Origin: Actinoplanes italicus
Lineage (GTDB): Bacteria; Actinomycetota; Actinomycetes; Mycobacteriales; Micromonosporaceae
Length of the DNA stretch: 64,000 nucleotides
Reading direction: 5' to 3'
NCBI RefSeq assembly: GCF_003001815.1
Contig: NZ_PVMZ01000008.1
Location: 248,001-312,000 of the forward strand
Below the pieces are notes generated by a model. It was not told where the DNA came from and searched no databases. It saw only the letters and a program-made list of their open reading frames with translations. Made by a program: the position numbers and the translations under genes. Numbering within the stretch: position 1 is the first letter of the stretch; each line of letters opens with the position of its first letter. Positions 9,058-18,552 of the stretch are shown one piece after another.

Positions 9058-11340
9058 ATGGTCCGTGGGATTACGCGTCACCGGCATCGGCTGCTGGCGG
9101 GAGCCACCGTCGCGGCCACCGTCGCGGGAGGCATGGCGCTGTCGGCCGGCACCGCCATGTCCGGGGAGAGCAGTGCCGCGACCCCCGCCCTGAAGACCTC
9201 CGATGCCGCCCAGGTGACCGTCGGCGCCGGCCGGGTCGCGCTGAACCAGCCCGCCGACCCGTACTTCGCCAAGATCGCCCCGAGCGTGAACGCCCACCTC
9301 ACCGGTATGTACTCACCGCAGGTGGCGTGGCCGATGGTCGGCATCCACACGGTGCTGCTGCCCAACGGTCACGTGGTCAGCTACGGCACGCCGCCCGGCG
9401 TCGCCCAGCAGGCCGGATTCTCCTACGACGACTGGAACCCGGCCGCCGGTGCCGGTGCCGGCGCCCACGCGGTCACCGCGTCGATGCACCAGTACGACGC
9501 GTTCTGCAACTCGCTGGAGCGACTGCCCGACGGCCGGCTGCTGATGGTGGGCGGCAACTCCGTCACGGCGACCATGATCTACGACCCGGTCACCGGCCGG
9601 CAGACGATGGGCGCGCAGCTGGGCCGGCAGCGGTGGTACGCCTCGGTGCTGCGCCTGCCCGACGACCGGATGCTGACCCTCGGCGGCGGCAACTCCTACA
9701 ACGTCGACGCGTACCTCAAACCGAACGACGACACGACCGTCGCCACCGTGCCGGAGATCGGCACCGGCACCGGCAACTGGACCGCTCTCACCGGCGCGGA
9801 CAGCACCGTGGCGTTCGGGGCCAGGGACAACCGGTGGTGGTACCCGCGGGCGTACGTCGCACCTGATGGCAAGGTCTTCGGTGTCTCGTACGACCAGATG
9901 TGGCGGCTCGACCCGAGCGGCGCCGGCAGGGTCACCTCGCTCGGCACGCTGCCCACCCCGATCGGCGTCTCCGGATCCTCGGTGATGTACGCGCCCGGCA
10001 AACTGCTGTTCGCCGGCGGCGGTCAGCACAACAACGGCAGCAGCGAGGTCGCCACCGAGAAGGCCACCCTCGTCGACATCAACGGCACCGGGCCCGCGGT
10101 CACCACGACCGGCTCGATGCGGCTCGCCCGCAACTGGCTCAACCTGACGGTCCTGCCCAACGGTGAGGTGCTGGCCAATGGCGGCACCCGCGTCGGCACC
10201 CAGGGCGGTGCGGCGAACTCGACGTACGACTCGGAGATCTGGAACGCCGGGACCGGCAGGTGGCGCAACGCCGCGACCGCGAAACGGATCCGCAGTTACC
10301 ACTCCACCGCGGTGCTCATGCCGAGCGGCTCGGTGCTGACCACCGGCGGCGGGGTGCCGGGACCGGAGACCAACTTCAACGCCGAGATCTACTACCCGCC
10401 GTACCTGTTCACCAAGGGCTCGGACGGACGGGTGCGCTGGGCGAACCGGCCGCAGATCACCGGCATCAGCGGCTCGCTCACCTACGGCGGCACGGTGTCG
10501 CTCGGGCTCGCCGACACCCGCAAGATCGCGTCGCTGTCACTGATCCGGGCATCGAGCGTCACCCACTCGTACAACACCGACCAGCGTCGTCTGCCGCTGT
10601 CGTACAGCCAGAACGGCGCCACCGTGACCGCGCGGATGCCGGCCGACCCGAACCTGCTGCCGCCCGGTTCATACCTGCTGTCCGGCGTCGACACCAGCGG
10701 CCGTCCCACACCCGCCCAGATGATCACGATCAAGCGGTCCGGCGCGGGCACGGTCACCGTGTACGAGAAGGACCACACCCCGGCCGACTTCTCCGGCCCG
10801 ACGGTCAAGGTCGAATTCCCCTCCACCGACGGCTACATCCGGGCGGGCGGCACGCTCCGCATCGAAGCGACCGACCGCAACGGGATCGCGGGTGCCGAGC
10901 TGCTGATCAACGGCAAACCGGTCGCGGCCGCCAGCGCCTTCCCGAGCGGCACCGCCGCCTCCCTGCGCTGGAGCACCACGGCGAAGGACGGCACCGCCAC
11001 CATGACGATCCGGGCCCGGGACGCGCTGAACAACATCTCGGAGACGAAACGACAGGTACGCGTCGACAACCGCAAGCCGACGATTCGCCTCACCGGTGCG
11101 CCGCGGAACAACAGCAAGCTCACCGGCAAGGTGTCGATCGCCGCCGCCGTGTCCGACAACCTGGGCATCAACCGGGTCGAGATGCTGATCAACGGCACGG
11201 TCGTGGCCACCGATCGCAAGGCGGCCTACCGCATCGCCCTGTACCCGAACAGGCACACCAAGAAATTCACCATGCAACTACGGGCGTACGACCACGCGGG
11301 CAACGTCGTGTACAGCGCGAAACGCACGTACCGCCGCTGA
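9058..11340 (+). CDS. Secreted radical copper oxidase (galactose oxidase / GlxA-like) with C-terminal Ig domains
   Basis: This 760-aa protein has a positively charged N-terminus and a hydrophobic export segment at about residues 10-33. A seven-bladed kelch-type propeller and a DUF1929 domain follow. All active-site residues of the galactose oxidase family are visible: C150 (in DAFCNS) and Y194 (in QRWYAS) for the Cys-Tyr cofactor, the ligands Y414/H415 in SYHST, and H503 in THSYNTDQRR. Residues ~575-760 form two bacterial Ig-like domains not found in the minimal enzyme. In Streptomyces the related GlxA acts at hyphal tips in glycan deposition; a similar role here is inference. ATG at 9058 is preceded by AGGAG. 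Confidence 0.9.
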   Translation: MVRGITRHRHRLLAGATVAATVAGGMALSAGTAMSGESSAATPALKTSDAAQVTVGAGRVALNQPADPYFAKIAPSVNAHLTGMYSPQVAWPMVGIHTVLLPNGHVVSYGTPPGVAQQAGFSYDDWNPAAGAGAGAHAVTASMHQYDAFCNSLERLPDGRLLMVGGNSVTATMIYDPVTGRQTMGAQLGRQRWYASVLRLPDDRMLTLGGGNSYNVDAYLKPNDDTTVATVPEIGTGTGNWTALTGADSTVAFGARDNRWWYPRAYVAPDGKVFGVSYDQMWRLDPSGAGRVTSLGTLPTPIGVSGSSVMYAPGKLLFAGGGQHNNGSSEVATEKATLVDINGTGPAVTTTGSMRLARNWLNLTVLPNGEVLANGGTRVGTQGGAANSTYDSEIWNAGTGRWRNAATAKRIRSYHSTAVLMPSGSVLTTGGGVPGPETNFNAEIYYPPYLFTKGSDGRVRWANRPQITGISGSLTYGGTVSLGLADTRKIASLSLIRASSVTHSYNTDQRRLPLSYSQNGATVTARMPADPNLLPPGSYLLSGVDTSGRPTPAQMITIKRSGAGTVTVYEKDHTPADFSGPTVKVEFPSTDGYIRAGGTLRIEATDRNGIAGAELLINGKPVAAASAFPSGTAASLRWSTTAKDGTATMTIRARDALNNISETKRQVRVDNRKPTIRLTGAPRNNSKLTGKVSIAAAVSDNLGINRVEMLINGTVVATDRKAAYRIALYPNRHTKKFTMQLRAYDHAGNVVYSAKRTYRR

Positions 11341-11393
11341 CCTTCAGCGCTCGCGGCCCACCACCTCCGTCCCGCACAGGGTTGCCACGAGGG

Positions 11394-14300
11394 TCACGAG
11401 GCGTAGATCGAGAACTTCGCGGTCCAGCGGGACGACGTGCCGAACGACGACGGCCAGGTGCCGAAAGGCCTGGAGGTGCTGCTCCACGCGCCCTGACCGG
11501 CGGTTCCGGTGTCGTAGCTCAGGTTGTTGTCACCGTTGGTGTTGTAGACGAGCCAGTACGCCGTGTTCGGCGCCAGCGTCGCGGCGACCGGCCGGCTGTT
11601 CCACGCCCCGGGCGTCAGCGTCCCGGACGTACTCGACGCCACCAGCGTGCCCGGTGAACCGTTCACGTCGGTGTAGATCGCGACCTGGTACTGGTCGGCC
11701 GGTGCGGCCTGAACCGTCCGCGAGTAGACGGAGAGCCGGCTCACCGTCAGCGCGGTGGCGCCGTTGACGAACCGCGACCCGTTCATGAAGTTCATGTCGC
11801 CCGAGTCGAGCGCGGCGCCCACCCGGTCGTAGCCGAACCGCGGCGCACCCGGGTCGCCCGTCGTGAACGAGAACTGATGGGCGGCCGTGAGCGCGTTGCC
11901 CGCCGCGTCGGTGACGCCCGTCCGGACCGTCACCGTGTACGGGGTCGAGGCGGCCAGCGCGGCGGACGGCGTGATCGTCGCCGCCTGACCGGCCGCGTCA
12001 TAGGCGACGGCCCGGTCGATCAGCGTGTTCCCCGGACCGCGAAGCTCCAGGTTCGCCGGCGTGACGGTGCCCGCCGCCATGTCCTCGCTGAACCGCACCG
12101 TGATCGGCGCGTCCGGGGCCACTCCGGCGGCACCGGCGGCCGGGTTCGTGGAGAGAACCGCAGGTGGCGTGGTGTCCGCGCCGGTCGTCGCGTAGATGGA
12201 GAACTTCGCGTTCCACCGGCTGGACGCGCCGAACGTCGCGGGCCAGGTGCCGAACGGCGTGGTGGCGCCGCTCCACGCGCCCTGGCCGGACGTTCCGGTG
12301 TCGTAGCTCAGGTTGTTGTCGCCGTTGGTGTTGTACATCAGCCAGTACGGGGTGTTCGCGGCCAGCGTCGCCGTGATCGGGGCGGTGTTCCACGAGTTCG
12401 CCGTCAGCGTCCCCGACGTGCCGGCTGCCACCCGGGCGCCGGGCGAGCCGTTCGCGTCGGCGTAGATCGCGAGCTGGTACTGGTTGCTCGGCGCGGCCTG
12501 CACGCCACGCATGTACACCGACATCGAGGTGACCGTCGACGGACCGGCCCCCGTGACGAACCGTGAGCCGTTCATGTGGTTCATGGCGCCGGTGTCCAGC
12601 GACGCCCCGGGCTGGGTGTGACCGATCCGTTGCGGCACAGGAGTGGCCGTGTAGGTCGCGGTGTAGGTGGTCGCCGTCGTGGGCGCGGTGATGTCGTGGG
12701 TCGCCGACCCGCCGTCGGACCACGACGCGAACGTCGACGTGCCCTGCGGTGACGGCGCGGACACCGAGTTGATCGAGCCTTGGATGACGGTACGGGTGAA
12801 CGGCGTGACGCCCGATCCCGGCCCGACGGCGAGCTGCAGCCCGGACGGCACGGTGGCAAAGGTCAGGTCGACGGTCTTCGGGTCGAGCCGGCGCGTCACG
12901 GCGTGCGTCAGGCCCTCCTGATCGGTGGCCGTGAGCTCGAGCTCCAGATAGGACGGGTAGTCGTGATCGGGCGCCTCGAACGATCCGGACGCCGCACCGG
13001 CCCAGCTGCGGATCGCATGCTCGTGGCAGTTGTCCGGCGCCGAGCAGTGGTGCATGACCAGGTTCCAGTTCAGCCGGGACGCGGGCAGGGCGCCCTGCTG
13101 CGGGTCGGTGGCGTGGCCGGTGAAGGTGATCGTGTCGCCGACCTTCCAGGTGGTTCCCACGGTCGGGGTGTCGATGGTCGCGGTCGGCGCCTCGTTGCCG
13201 GGTGTGATGCCGATCGTGCTGGTGTGGGTCGCGTTCAGGGTGTCCGTCACGGTCAGTCGCGCGGTGTACGAGCCGGCCGTGTCGTAGGTGAACGACGCCG
13301 TCGGCGCGGTCGAGTCGGTCACCCCGTCACCGGTGAAGTCCCAGGCGTACCGCAGGCGCCCCTCGTCGGCCGGGTCCGGGTCGGTGGAGCCGGTGCCGTT
13401 GAACGTGACGGTCAGCGGTGCCGGTCCCTGCGTCGGGGACGCGTCGATGACCGCGGTCGGCGGCTGGTTGCCGGGGAAGTAGCGCACCCGGCGGATGGTG
13501 CCGCCCAGGTCGGCGTAGTACAGCTCGCCGCCGGGGCCGACCTCCAGGTCGACCGGGCTCGCCGCGTCCGAGACGAACGTCCGCAGGTTCGCCGGGTCGG
13601 GCAGGCCGCCCGGTGTGGACGGCAGCGACGCCCAGATGCAGCGGCGCGAGTAGTCGGCGAAGAAGACCGCGCCGTGGTACGCCGCCGGGTACGGTCCACC
13701 GGCCACCGGATAGAACGCCACGCCGGTCGACGACGAGCTGCCGGTCGGGCAGGCCTCGCCCGCGACAAGCTTGGCGGAATGGTTCCAGGCGACGAACGGC
13801 GCGGTGTGGGTACCGGCCGGTGCGGTGTAGAGGGTCTCGCAGATCGGCAGGTTGGCGCCGTCGTATCCGGGCTGCCGGGCGTTGCCCTCCCAGCACGGCC
13901 AGCCGAAGTTGGTCACGCCCGCGGTGGGGTCGAGCACCCGGTTGACCTCCTCCCAGGTGGTCCACCCGGTGTCGGAGATCCAGGTCTCGTTGGTGCCCGG
14001 CCGCATCGTGATCCGGTACGGGTTGCGCAGGCCGTTGGCGACGATCCGGCGGGTGTTGGGGTCGGTCGCGCCGATGTTCGGGTTGCCGGCCGCGGCCTCG
14101 CCGGTGGCCGGGTCGAGGCGCAGCAGCGTGCCGTCCAGCTGGGTGGGGTCGCTCGCGGTGCGGATGTCCTGCGCTCGCAGCGCGCCGCCCTCGCTCGCCG
14201 GGTCGGAGCACGGGTTGGTCGGCGCCCCGGACGGGAACTGGCCGTAGTCGACCGCGCTGAAGCTCGCGCCGTCACCGGCGGCGACGTAGAGCATCCCGTC

Positions 14301-14858
14301 GGCGCCGAACGCGATGTCACCGATGGAGTGGCTGGGGAACTGCTGGCACCAGTCGTGCAGCAGCACCTGCTCGGTGCCGGTCATCGCGTTCCCGTCGGCC
14401 CTCAGCCGGGAGAGCCGGCCGGTGACGATGCAGCGGCCGTCGTTCGCGTTGGTGCAGACGTCGTTCCAGACCGGGGCGGCCCGGCCGGGCGGCGCGTCGT
14501 AGGTGTAGAGGACGTAGACGTACGGGTCGGCGGGGAAGCCGGGCGCCAGCGTCAGGCCGAGCAGTCCGCGGTCCCACTGGTTGTGCACGTTCGCCGACAG
14601 GTCGGCGAACACCGTCGGGGTGGTGTCGGCGAGGTCGTCGAAGACCTTGATCCGGCCGCCCTTCTCGGCGACGAAGATGCGCCCGTCCTGCGCGAACTCC
14701 AGGTCGACCGGCGAGCTGAGGCCGCTGAAGACGATCTGCTCCTGGAAGCCGGTCGGCAGCGCGACCGCGGTCGCGGGTGGTGAGCCGACGAACGATGTCA
14801 TCGTGGCGACGGTCACCAAGGCGACGACCCCACTGAGCACACGCCGAAGCACGGGCAT
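11394..14858 (-). CDS. Secreted PQQ-type sugar dehydrogenase (GSDH) with PKD, Ig-like and duplicated C-terminal domains
   Basis: A 1154-aa exported protein. The ATG at 14858 lies just after a purine-rich GGGGGAGGGG; an in-frame ATG at 14885 is possible. A signal peptide is followed by a GSDH/soluble aldose dehydrogenase propeller (about 30-460; motifs 'GLSSPVDLEFAQDGRIFVAEKGG' region, 'WDRGLLGLTLAPGFP', 'NGLRNPYRI'). A PKD domain comes next (about 462-545, 'YAWDFTGDG'), then an Ig-like region and a ~150-residue beta domain (739-893). An SbsA-type Ig domain (~896-1003, 'PPAVLSTNPAAGAAGV') and a second copy of the beta domain (~1007-1154) complete it. The two copies share 'MNGSRFV.GA', 'YNTNGDNNLSYDTGT.GQGAWS' and 'FG.WP..FG.SSRW.AKFSIYA'. 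The long frame continuing to 16517 is antisense to the MMPL gene and was excluded. Confidence 0.88.
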   Translation of the reverse strand: MPVLRRVLSGVVALVTVATMTSFVGSPPATAVALPTGFQEQIVFSGLSSPVDLEFAQDGRIFVAEKGGRIKVFDDLADTTPTVFADLSANVHNQWDRGLLGLTLAPGFPADPYVYVLYTYDAPPGRAAPVWNDVCTNANDGRCIVTGRLSRLRADGNAMTGTEQVLLHDWCQQFPSHSIGDIAFGADGMLYVAAGDGASFSAVDYGQFPSGAPTNPCSDPASEGGALRAQDIRTASDPTQLDGTLLRLDPATGEAAAGNPNIGATDPNTRRIVANGLRNPYRITMRPGTNETWISDTGWTTWEEVNRVLDPTAGVTNFGWPCWEGNARQPGYDGANLPICETLYTAPAGTHTAPFVAWNHSAKLVAGEACPTGSSSSTGVAFYPVAGGPYPAAYHGAVFFADYSRRCIWASLPSTPGGLPDPANLRTFVSDAASPVDLEVGPGGELYYADLGGTIRRVRYFPGNQPPTAVIDASPTQGPAPLTVTFNGTGSTDPDPADEGRLRYAWDFTGDGVTDSTAPTASFTYDTAGSYTARLTVTDTLNATHTSTIGITPGNEAPTATIDTPTVGTTWKVGDTITFTGHATDPQQGALPASRLNWNLVMHHCSAPDNCHEHAIRSWAGAASGSFEAPDHDYPSYLELELTATDQEGLTHAVTRRLDPKTVDLTFATVPSGLQLAVGPGSGVTPFTRTVIQGSINSVSAPSPQGTSTFASWSDGGSATHDITAPTTATTYTATYTATPVPQRIGHTQPGASLDTGAMNHMNGSRFVTGAGPSTVTSMSVYMRGVQAAPSNQYQLAIYADANGSPGARVAAGTSGTLTANSWNTAPITATLAANTPYWLMYNTNGDNNLSYDTGTSGQGAWSGATTPFGTWPATFGASSRWNAKFSIYATTGADTTPPAVLSTNPAAGAAGVAPDAPITVRFSEDMAAGTVTPANLELRGPGNTLIDRAVAYDAAGQAATITPSAALAASTPYTVTVRTGVTDAAGNALTAAHQFSFTTGDPGAPRFGYDRVGAALDSGDMNFMNGSRFVNGATALTVSRLSVYSRTVQAAPADQYQVAIYTDVNGSPGTLVASSTSGTLTPGAWNSRPVAATLAPNTAYWLVYNTNGDNNLSYDTGTAGQGAWSSTSRPFGTWPSSFGTSSRWTAKFSIYAS

Positions 14859-15026
14859 TCCCCTCCCCCATACGCGGAACACCATGCGGTGCAGGAATCC
14901 TAAGTGGAGGACGGAGGCGCAAGGCGTCGGCTGTCCGACTCGACCGGCCGCCGACCGGGCAGATCTGGCCGTACGTCCGGACGATGCACGTCGATCGATG
15001 ACCGGCATCCGTGTTTGCATGTCCCG

Positions 15027-17114
15027 ATGATGTTGGCTGCACTCGGCCGCTGGTGTGCCCGCCGGAGGTGGCCACTGCTCGGCGCCTGGCTGGTTCTGAT
15101 CACCGCCGGGCTCGTTCTCGGCGGACAGGTCTTCGACCGGCTCGCCACCACCGACAGCCTGCGGCCGGACGCCGAGTCGCAGCTCGCGGAGCAGCGGGCC
15201 GACCGCCTGCTGCCCGAGGGTCCGATGATCATCGCCGTCGTCGGTGGGCGAGACGTGTACGACCCCGCCCTGGTCGCGGACGTCACGGCGGTCACCGACG
15301 GGATCCGCGGGATGGACGGCGTCGCCGGGGTCGAGGACCTGTACGGCGCTCCCGGCGGCCGGATCGGTGCCGACAACCGGCACTCGCTCATCCGTGTCGA
15401 GCTCGACCGGGGCCTGCCCGACGACCGGCGCGAGCGGGTGGAGGACGCGGTCGCCGACGCCCTGCACCGCATCGACGCGCCCGAGGTCCTGGTCAGCGGC
15501 GAGAAACTGGCCGAGCGTGCGTTCGCTGACCAGGCCCTGGCCGACGCGGCGTTCGGTGAGTCGGTCGCGATCGTCGTACTGCTGGGGATATTGATCCTGA
15601 TTCTCGGTGGTTTCGTCGCCGGTCTGATCCCGCTTGCCGCCGCGCTGGCGACCGTGACGGTGACGCTGCTCGGGTTGTTCGGGCTGACCGCGCTCGCCGA
15701 GGTCAGCGAGTTCACCGTCAACGTGGTCACGCTGCTCGGCATCGGGCTGGCCGTCGACTACGCGCTGCTGGTGGTGGCCCGGTTCCGTGAAGAGCGCGTC
15801 GCCGGACCGGAGGCCCCGGTCGCCGAGCTGATCGCCCGCACCACCGCGACCGCCGGCCGGACCGTACTGATCTCCGGCCTCGCCGTCGCGGCCACGATGT
15901 TCGGCCTGACCGTTTTCGCCGAACCGCTGCTCGGCGCGATGGCACTCGGCGGTGCGGTCGCGGTGCTGCTGGCGACCGCGGCCGGGCTGACCGTCGTACC
16001 CGCGCTCATCGCCGTGGCCCACCGCCGCATCCCCGCGCCCCGCCGCACCACCGGGACGTCCCTGCTCGTGCGACTGGCCACCTTCGCGCAGGCCAGGCCC
16101 GCGCCGGTCGCGCTGGCCGTCATCGGCGGACTGCTCGTGATGTCGACGCCGTTCCTGTTCGCGGTCGACCTCGAGAACTCCGACGCCCGCGCGCTGCCCG
16201 CCTCGGCCGAGGCGCGCAAGCTGCACGAGGCCGTGCAGCGCGACTTCGGCGGCCAGGCCGACCCCGTCGTCGTGGTGATCGACGCCGACCCGGCCGGCGC
16301 CCCGGTCCGGGACTACCTGAACGCCCTCAACACCCTCGACGGAGTGCTGCGGGTGCAACCGCGCCCCGACATCACCGGACCGGCCGCCGTCATCGACGTG
16401 ACGCCCGGGGGCGAGACCGCCGACCCCGCCGCCCGCGAGCTGGTGACGGCGATCCGCGACCTGGATCCGCCGTTCCCGGTGCTGGTCGGCGGTGCCGCTG
16501 CGGAACTGGTCGACCACCGTGACTCGGTGGCCGCCCGGTTCCCGGTGGCGCTGCTGGTGGTGCTGCTGTCCACGACGGTGCTGCTGTTCGTGCTGACCGG
16601 CTCGCTCGTGATCCCGCTCAAGGCGTTGCTGATGAACGTGCTGACCCTGCTCGCCACCCTCGGCGCGCTGGTGGTCGTGTTCCAGTGGGGCGCGGGTGAC
16701 ACCCTGCTGGGTTTCGACTCGTGGGGCGCGATCGACGTCACCACACCGGTCCTGCTGTTCGTCTTCGTCTTCGGCCTGTCGATGGACTACGAGGTGTTCC
16801 TGCTGGCCCGCATCAGGGAGGAACGGGACGTGGCCGGCGATCAGGCCGTACTCCGCGGCATCGAGAAGTCGGGCCCGGTCGTGACCGCCGCCGCCCTGTG
16901 CATCGGCGTGGTGTTCCTGGGGTTCCTTCTCGGCGACCTGACGGCGGTCAAGGAGATCGGGTTCGCGATGACTGTCGCCCTGCTGCTGGACGTCACGGTC
17001 GTACGGGGTCTGCTTCTACCAGCACTGATGGCCCTGCTCGGCGAGTGGAACTGGTGGGCGCCGGCCCCGCTGCGACGGATTCGCAGCCGCGGGCCGGCGT
17101 ACCCGGCTCAGTAG
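15027..17114 (+). CDS. MMPL-family RND transporter
   Basis: About 695 aa with two RND halves. Each half has an N-terminal helix, an extracytoplasmic domain and a five- to six-helix bundle. The diagnostic fourth-helix motifs are 'GIGLAVDYALLVVARFREE' in the first half and 'GLSMDYEVFLLARIREER' in the second. Related actinobacterial proteins export lipids or hydrophobic compounds with the proton-motive force; the substrate here is unknown. Start ATG at 15027 (or 15030) was chosen because upstream codons read as low-complexity Arg/Gly and lack membrane character. It is divergent from the sugar dehydrogenase gene, with 168 bp between the two starts. Confidence 0.9.
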   Translation: MMLAALGRWCARRRWPLLGAWLVLITAGLVLGGQVFDRLATTDSLRPDAESQLAEQRADRLLPEGPMIIAVVGGRDVYDPALVADVTAVTDGIRGMDGVAGVEDLYGAPGGRIGADNRHSLIRVELDRGLPDDRRERVEDAVADALHRIDAPEVLVSGEKLAERAFADQALADAAFGESVAIVVLLGILILILGGFVAGLIPLAAALATVTVTLLGLFGLTALAEVSEFTVNVVTLLGIGLAVDYALLVVARFREERVAGPEAPVAELIARTTATAGRTVLISGLAVAATMFGLTVFAEPLLGAMALGGAVAVLLATAAGLTVVPALIAVAHRRIPAPRRTTGTSLLVRLATFAQARPAPVALAVIGGLLVMSTPFLFAVDLENSDARALPASAEARKLHEAVQRDFGGQADPVVVVIDADPAGAPVRDYLNALNTLDGVLRVQPRPDITGPAAVIDVTPGGETADPAARELVTAIRDLDPPFPVLVGGAAAELVDHRDSVAARFPVALLVVLLSTTVLLFVLTGSLVIPLKALLMNVLTLLATLGALVVVFQWGAGDTLLGFDSWGAIDVTTPVLLFVFVFGLSMDYEVFLLARIREERDVAGDQAVLRGIEKSGPVVTAAALCIGVVFLGFLLGDLTAVKEIGFAMTVALLLDVTVVRGLLLPALMALLGEWNWWAPAPLRRIRSRGPAYPAQ

Positions 17115-17239
17115 GTCAGGTTCAGCGTCTTCACACCGGACAGCGGAATGCCGGTCTTCGTGGCGGTGCCGATGTCGGCCGCGCCGTCGGTGCCGGTCAC
17201 GACTCCGGTTATGGAACCGGCCTGTCGATCCCGGGTCAC
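17108..17239 (-). pseudogene. Possible 3' gene remnant (43 codons)
   Basis: A short reading frame from GTG at 17239 to TGA at 17108 ends 'GIPLSGVKTLNLTY'. The codons have strong third-position GC and the sequence looks like the C-terminal strands of a larger secreted protein. An in-frame stop lies 18 bases upstream of the GTG. It overlaps the end of the MMPL gene by 7 bp. It could be a true small protein, but a truncated gene end is more likely. Confidence 0.25.
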
Positions 17240-17259
17240 CTTCCGCGGCCCCGTGACTC

Positions 17260-17276
17260 ATCTGCTGACCGCAGAT
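17260..17276. promoter_or_regulatory. Palindrome upstream of clpP pair (PopR-type operator)
   Basis: ATCTGC-N5-GCAGAT, a perfect 6-bp inverted repeat centred 80 nt upstream of the first clpP start. The core TCTGC-N5-GCAGA recurs at 18970-18984 in front of the regulator gene. It matches the TCTGCC-N3-GGCAGA form I recall for the Streptomyces PopR operator. Confidence 0.6.
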
Positions 17277-17347
17277 CGGCTTGGCCGGCGGGTGCCGCCG
17301 CGCTGAAGGTGGAGACGGCACGCAGGGCCGAGCCGGAGGAGAGAACC

Positions 17348-17941
17348 ATGCATCCCGTTGACGACCAGCTGTCCATCCAGCTGCTGCAACAGCGCATCAT
17401 CGTGCTCGGGTCCGAGGTCGACGACGGACTCGCCAACCGGATCTGCGGGCAGCTGCTGCTGTTGTCCGCGGAGAACCCGCAGCGCACCATCCACCTGTAC
17501 ATCAACTCGCCGGGCGGTTCGGTCACCGCCGGGCTGGCGATCTACGACACCATGCGACTGATCCCCAACGACGTCAGCACGCTGGCACTCGGCCTCGCCG
17601 GGAGCATGGGGCAGTTCCTGCTCACCGCCGGCACCCCCGGCAAGCGGTACGCGCTGCCGCACGCCCAGATCCTGATGCACCAGGGCTCGGCCGGGTTCGG
17701 CGGCACCGCGGCGGACGTCGAGATCTACGCCAACCAGCTGGAGCGGCTCGGCCGGACTCTGCTGCGCCTGACCGCCGAGCACACCGGGCAGCCGATCGAC
17801 ACGGTCGAACGCGACAGTAGGCGTGATCGCTGGTTCACCGCCGAGGAGGCCCTCGAGTACGGCCTCATCGACCAGGTCCTCGACAGCGTCGACGACGTAC
17901 GCCCCGACACGACCCGCCAGCCGATGGGACTCAGCGCATGA
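17348..17941 (+). CDS. clpP: ATP-dependent Clp protease proteolytic subunit (first of pair)
   Basis: A 197-aa serine protease subunit that forms the Clp degradation chamber with an AAA+ unfoldase. The catalytic triad is S86 (GLAGSMGQF), H111 (ILMHQGSAG) and D160 (SRRDRWF). The oxyanion strand region 'YINSPGGSVTAG' is intact. ATG at 17348 follows GGAGGAGAG with good spacing. The next gene overlaps by 4 bp and encodes a second ClpP, so a mixed ClpP tetradecamer is likely. The pairing with a convergent LAA-ended XRE regulator corresponds to the clpP3-clpP4-popR arrangement of Streptomyces. That locus is normally silent and is induced when the housekeeping ClpP pair fails. Confidence 0.93.
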   Translation: MHPVDDQLSIQLLQQRIIVLGSEVDDGLANRICGQLLLLSAENPQRTIHLYINSPGGSVTAGLAIYDTMRLIPNDVSTLALGLAGSMGQFLLTAGTPGKRYALPHAQILMHQGSAGFGGTAADVEIYANQLERLGRTLLRLTAEHTGQPIDTVERDSRRDRWFTAEEALEYGLIDQVLDSVDDVRPDTTRQPMGLSA

Positions 17942-18552
17942 GCCACTACACGATCCCGACCGTCGTCGAGAAGACGCCGAGCGGGGAACGCGCCTTCGAC
18001 ATCTACTCCCGCCTGTTGTCGGACCGGATCATCTTCCTCGGCACCGAGATCGACGACGGGGTCGCCAACGTGGTGATCGCCCAGCTGATCCACCTGGAAT
18101 CGACCGGGGAACAGGAGATCGGGCTGTACATCAACTCCCCGGGCGGCTCCTTCAGCGCGCTGACGGCGATCTACGACACCATGCATTTCGTACGGTGCGA
18201 CATCGCCACCACCTGCGTCGGCCAGGCCGCGTCGGCGGCCGCGGCACTGCTCGCGGCCGGGACTCCGGGCAAGCGGTCGGTGCTGCGGCACGCGAAGGTG
18301 ACCCTGCACCAGCCGTCCGGCCAGGCCCGCGGCACGCTGCCGGACCTGGCGGTGGAGGCCAAGGAGGTGGCCAAGGTCCGGGCCGAGATGGATCAGATCC
18401 TGGCCGAGCACACCGGTCATTCGATCGCCAAGATCCGGGAGGACACCGACCGCCGGATGACCCTGACGGCGCCCGAGGCCGTCGCCTACGGCCTCGCCGA
18501 TCGGGTCATCACCCGGCGTGAACCCCGCAGTTACCGGCTCAACGCCGCCTGA
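17938..18552 (+). CDS. clpP: ATP-dependent Clp protease proteolytic subunit (second of pair)
   Basis: A 204-aa ClpP paralog, coupled by ATGA to the first subunit. The catalytic residues are S99 (GQAASAAA), H124 (VTLHQPSG) and D171 (TDRRMT). Its nucleophile context is Ala-rich, unlike GSMG in the partner, as is usual for the second member of actinobacterial ClpP pairs. The N-terminus carries an extra ~10 residues relative to the first subunit. The gene abuts the convergent regulator gene without a gap (TGATCA). The two probably assemble into one heteromeric protease. Confidence 0.93.
   Translation: MSHYTIPTVVEKTPSGERAFDIYSRLLSDRIIFLGTEIDDGVANVVIAQLIHLESTGEQEIGLYINSPGGSFSALTAIYDTMHFVRCDIATTCVGQAASAAAALLAAGTPGKRSVLRHAKVTLHQPSGQARGTLPDLAVEAKEVAKVRAEMDQILAEHTGHSIAKIREDTDRRMTLTAPEAVAYGLADRVITRREPRSYRLNAA

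Noticed and set aside
14859..16517. Continuation of the sugar dehydrogenase frame upstream to give a 1707-aa ORF
   Set aside because: It is antisense to the MMPL transporter gene, is Arg/Gly/Gln-rich low-complexity sequence and lacks a ribosome site. The signal peptide at 14858 fixes the true start.
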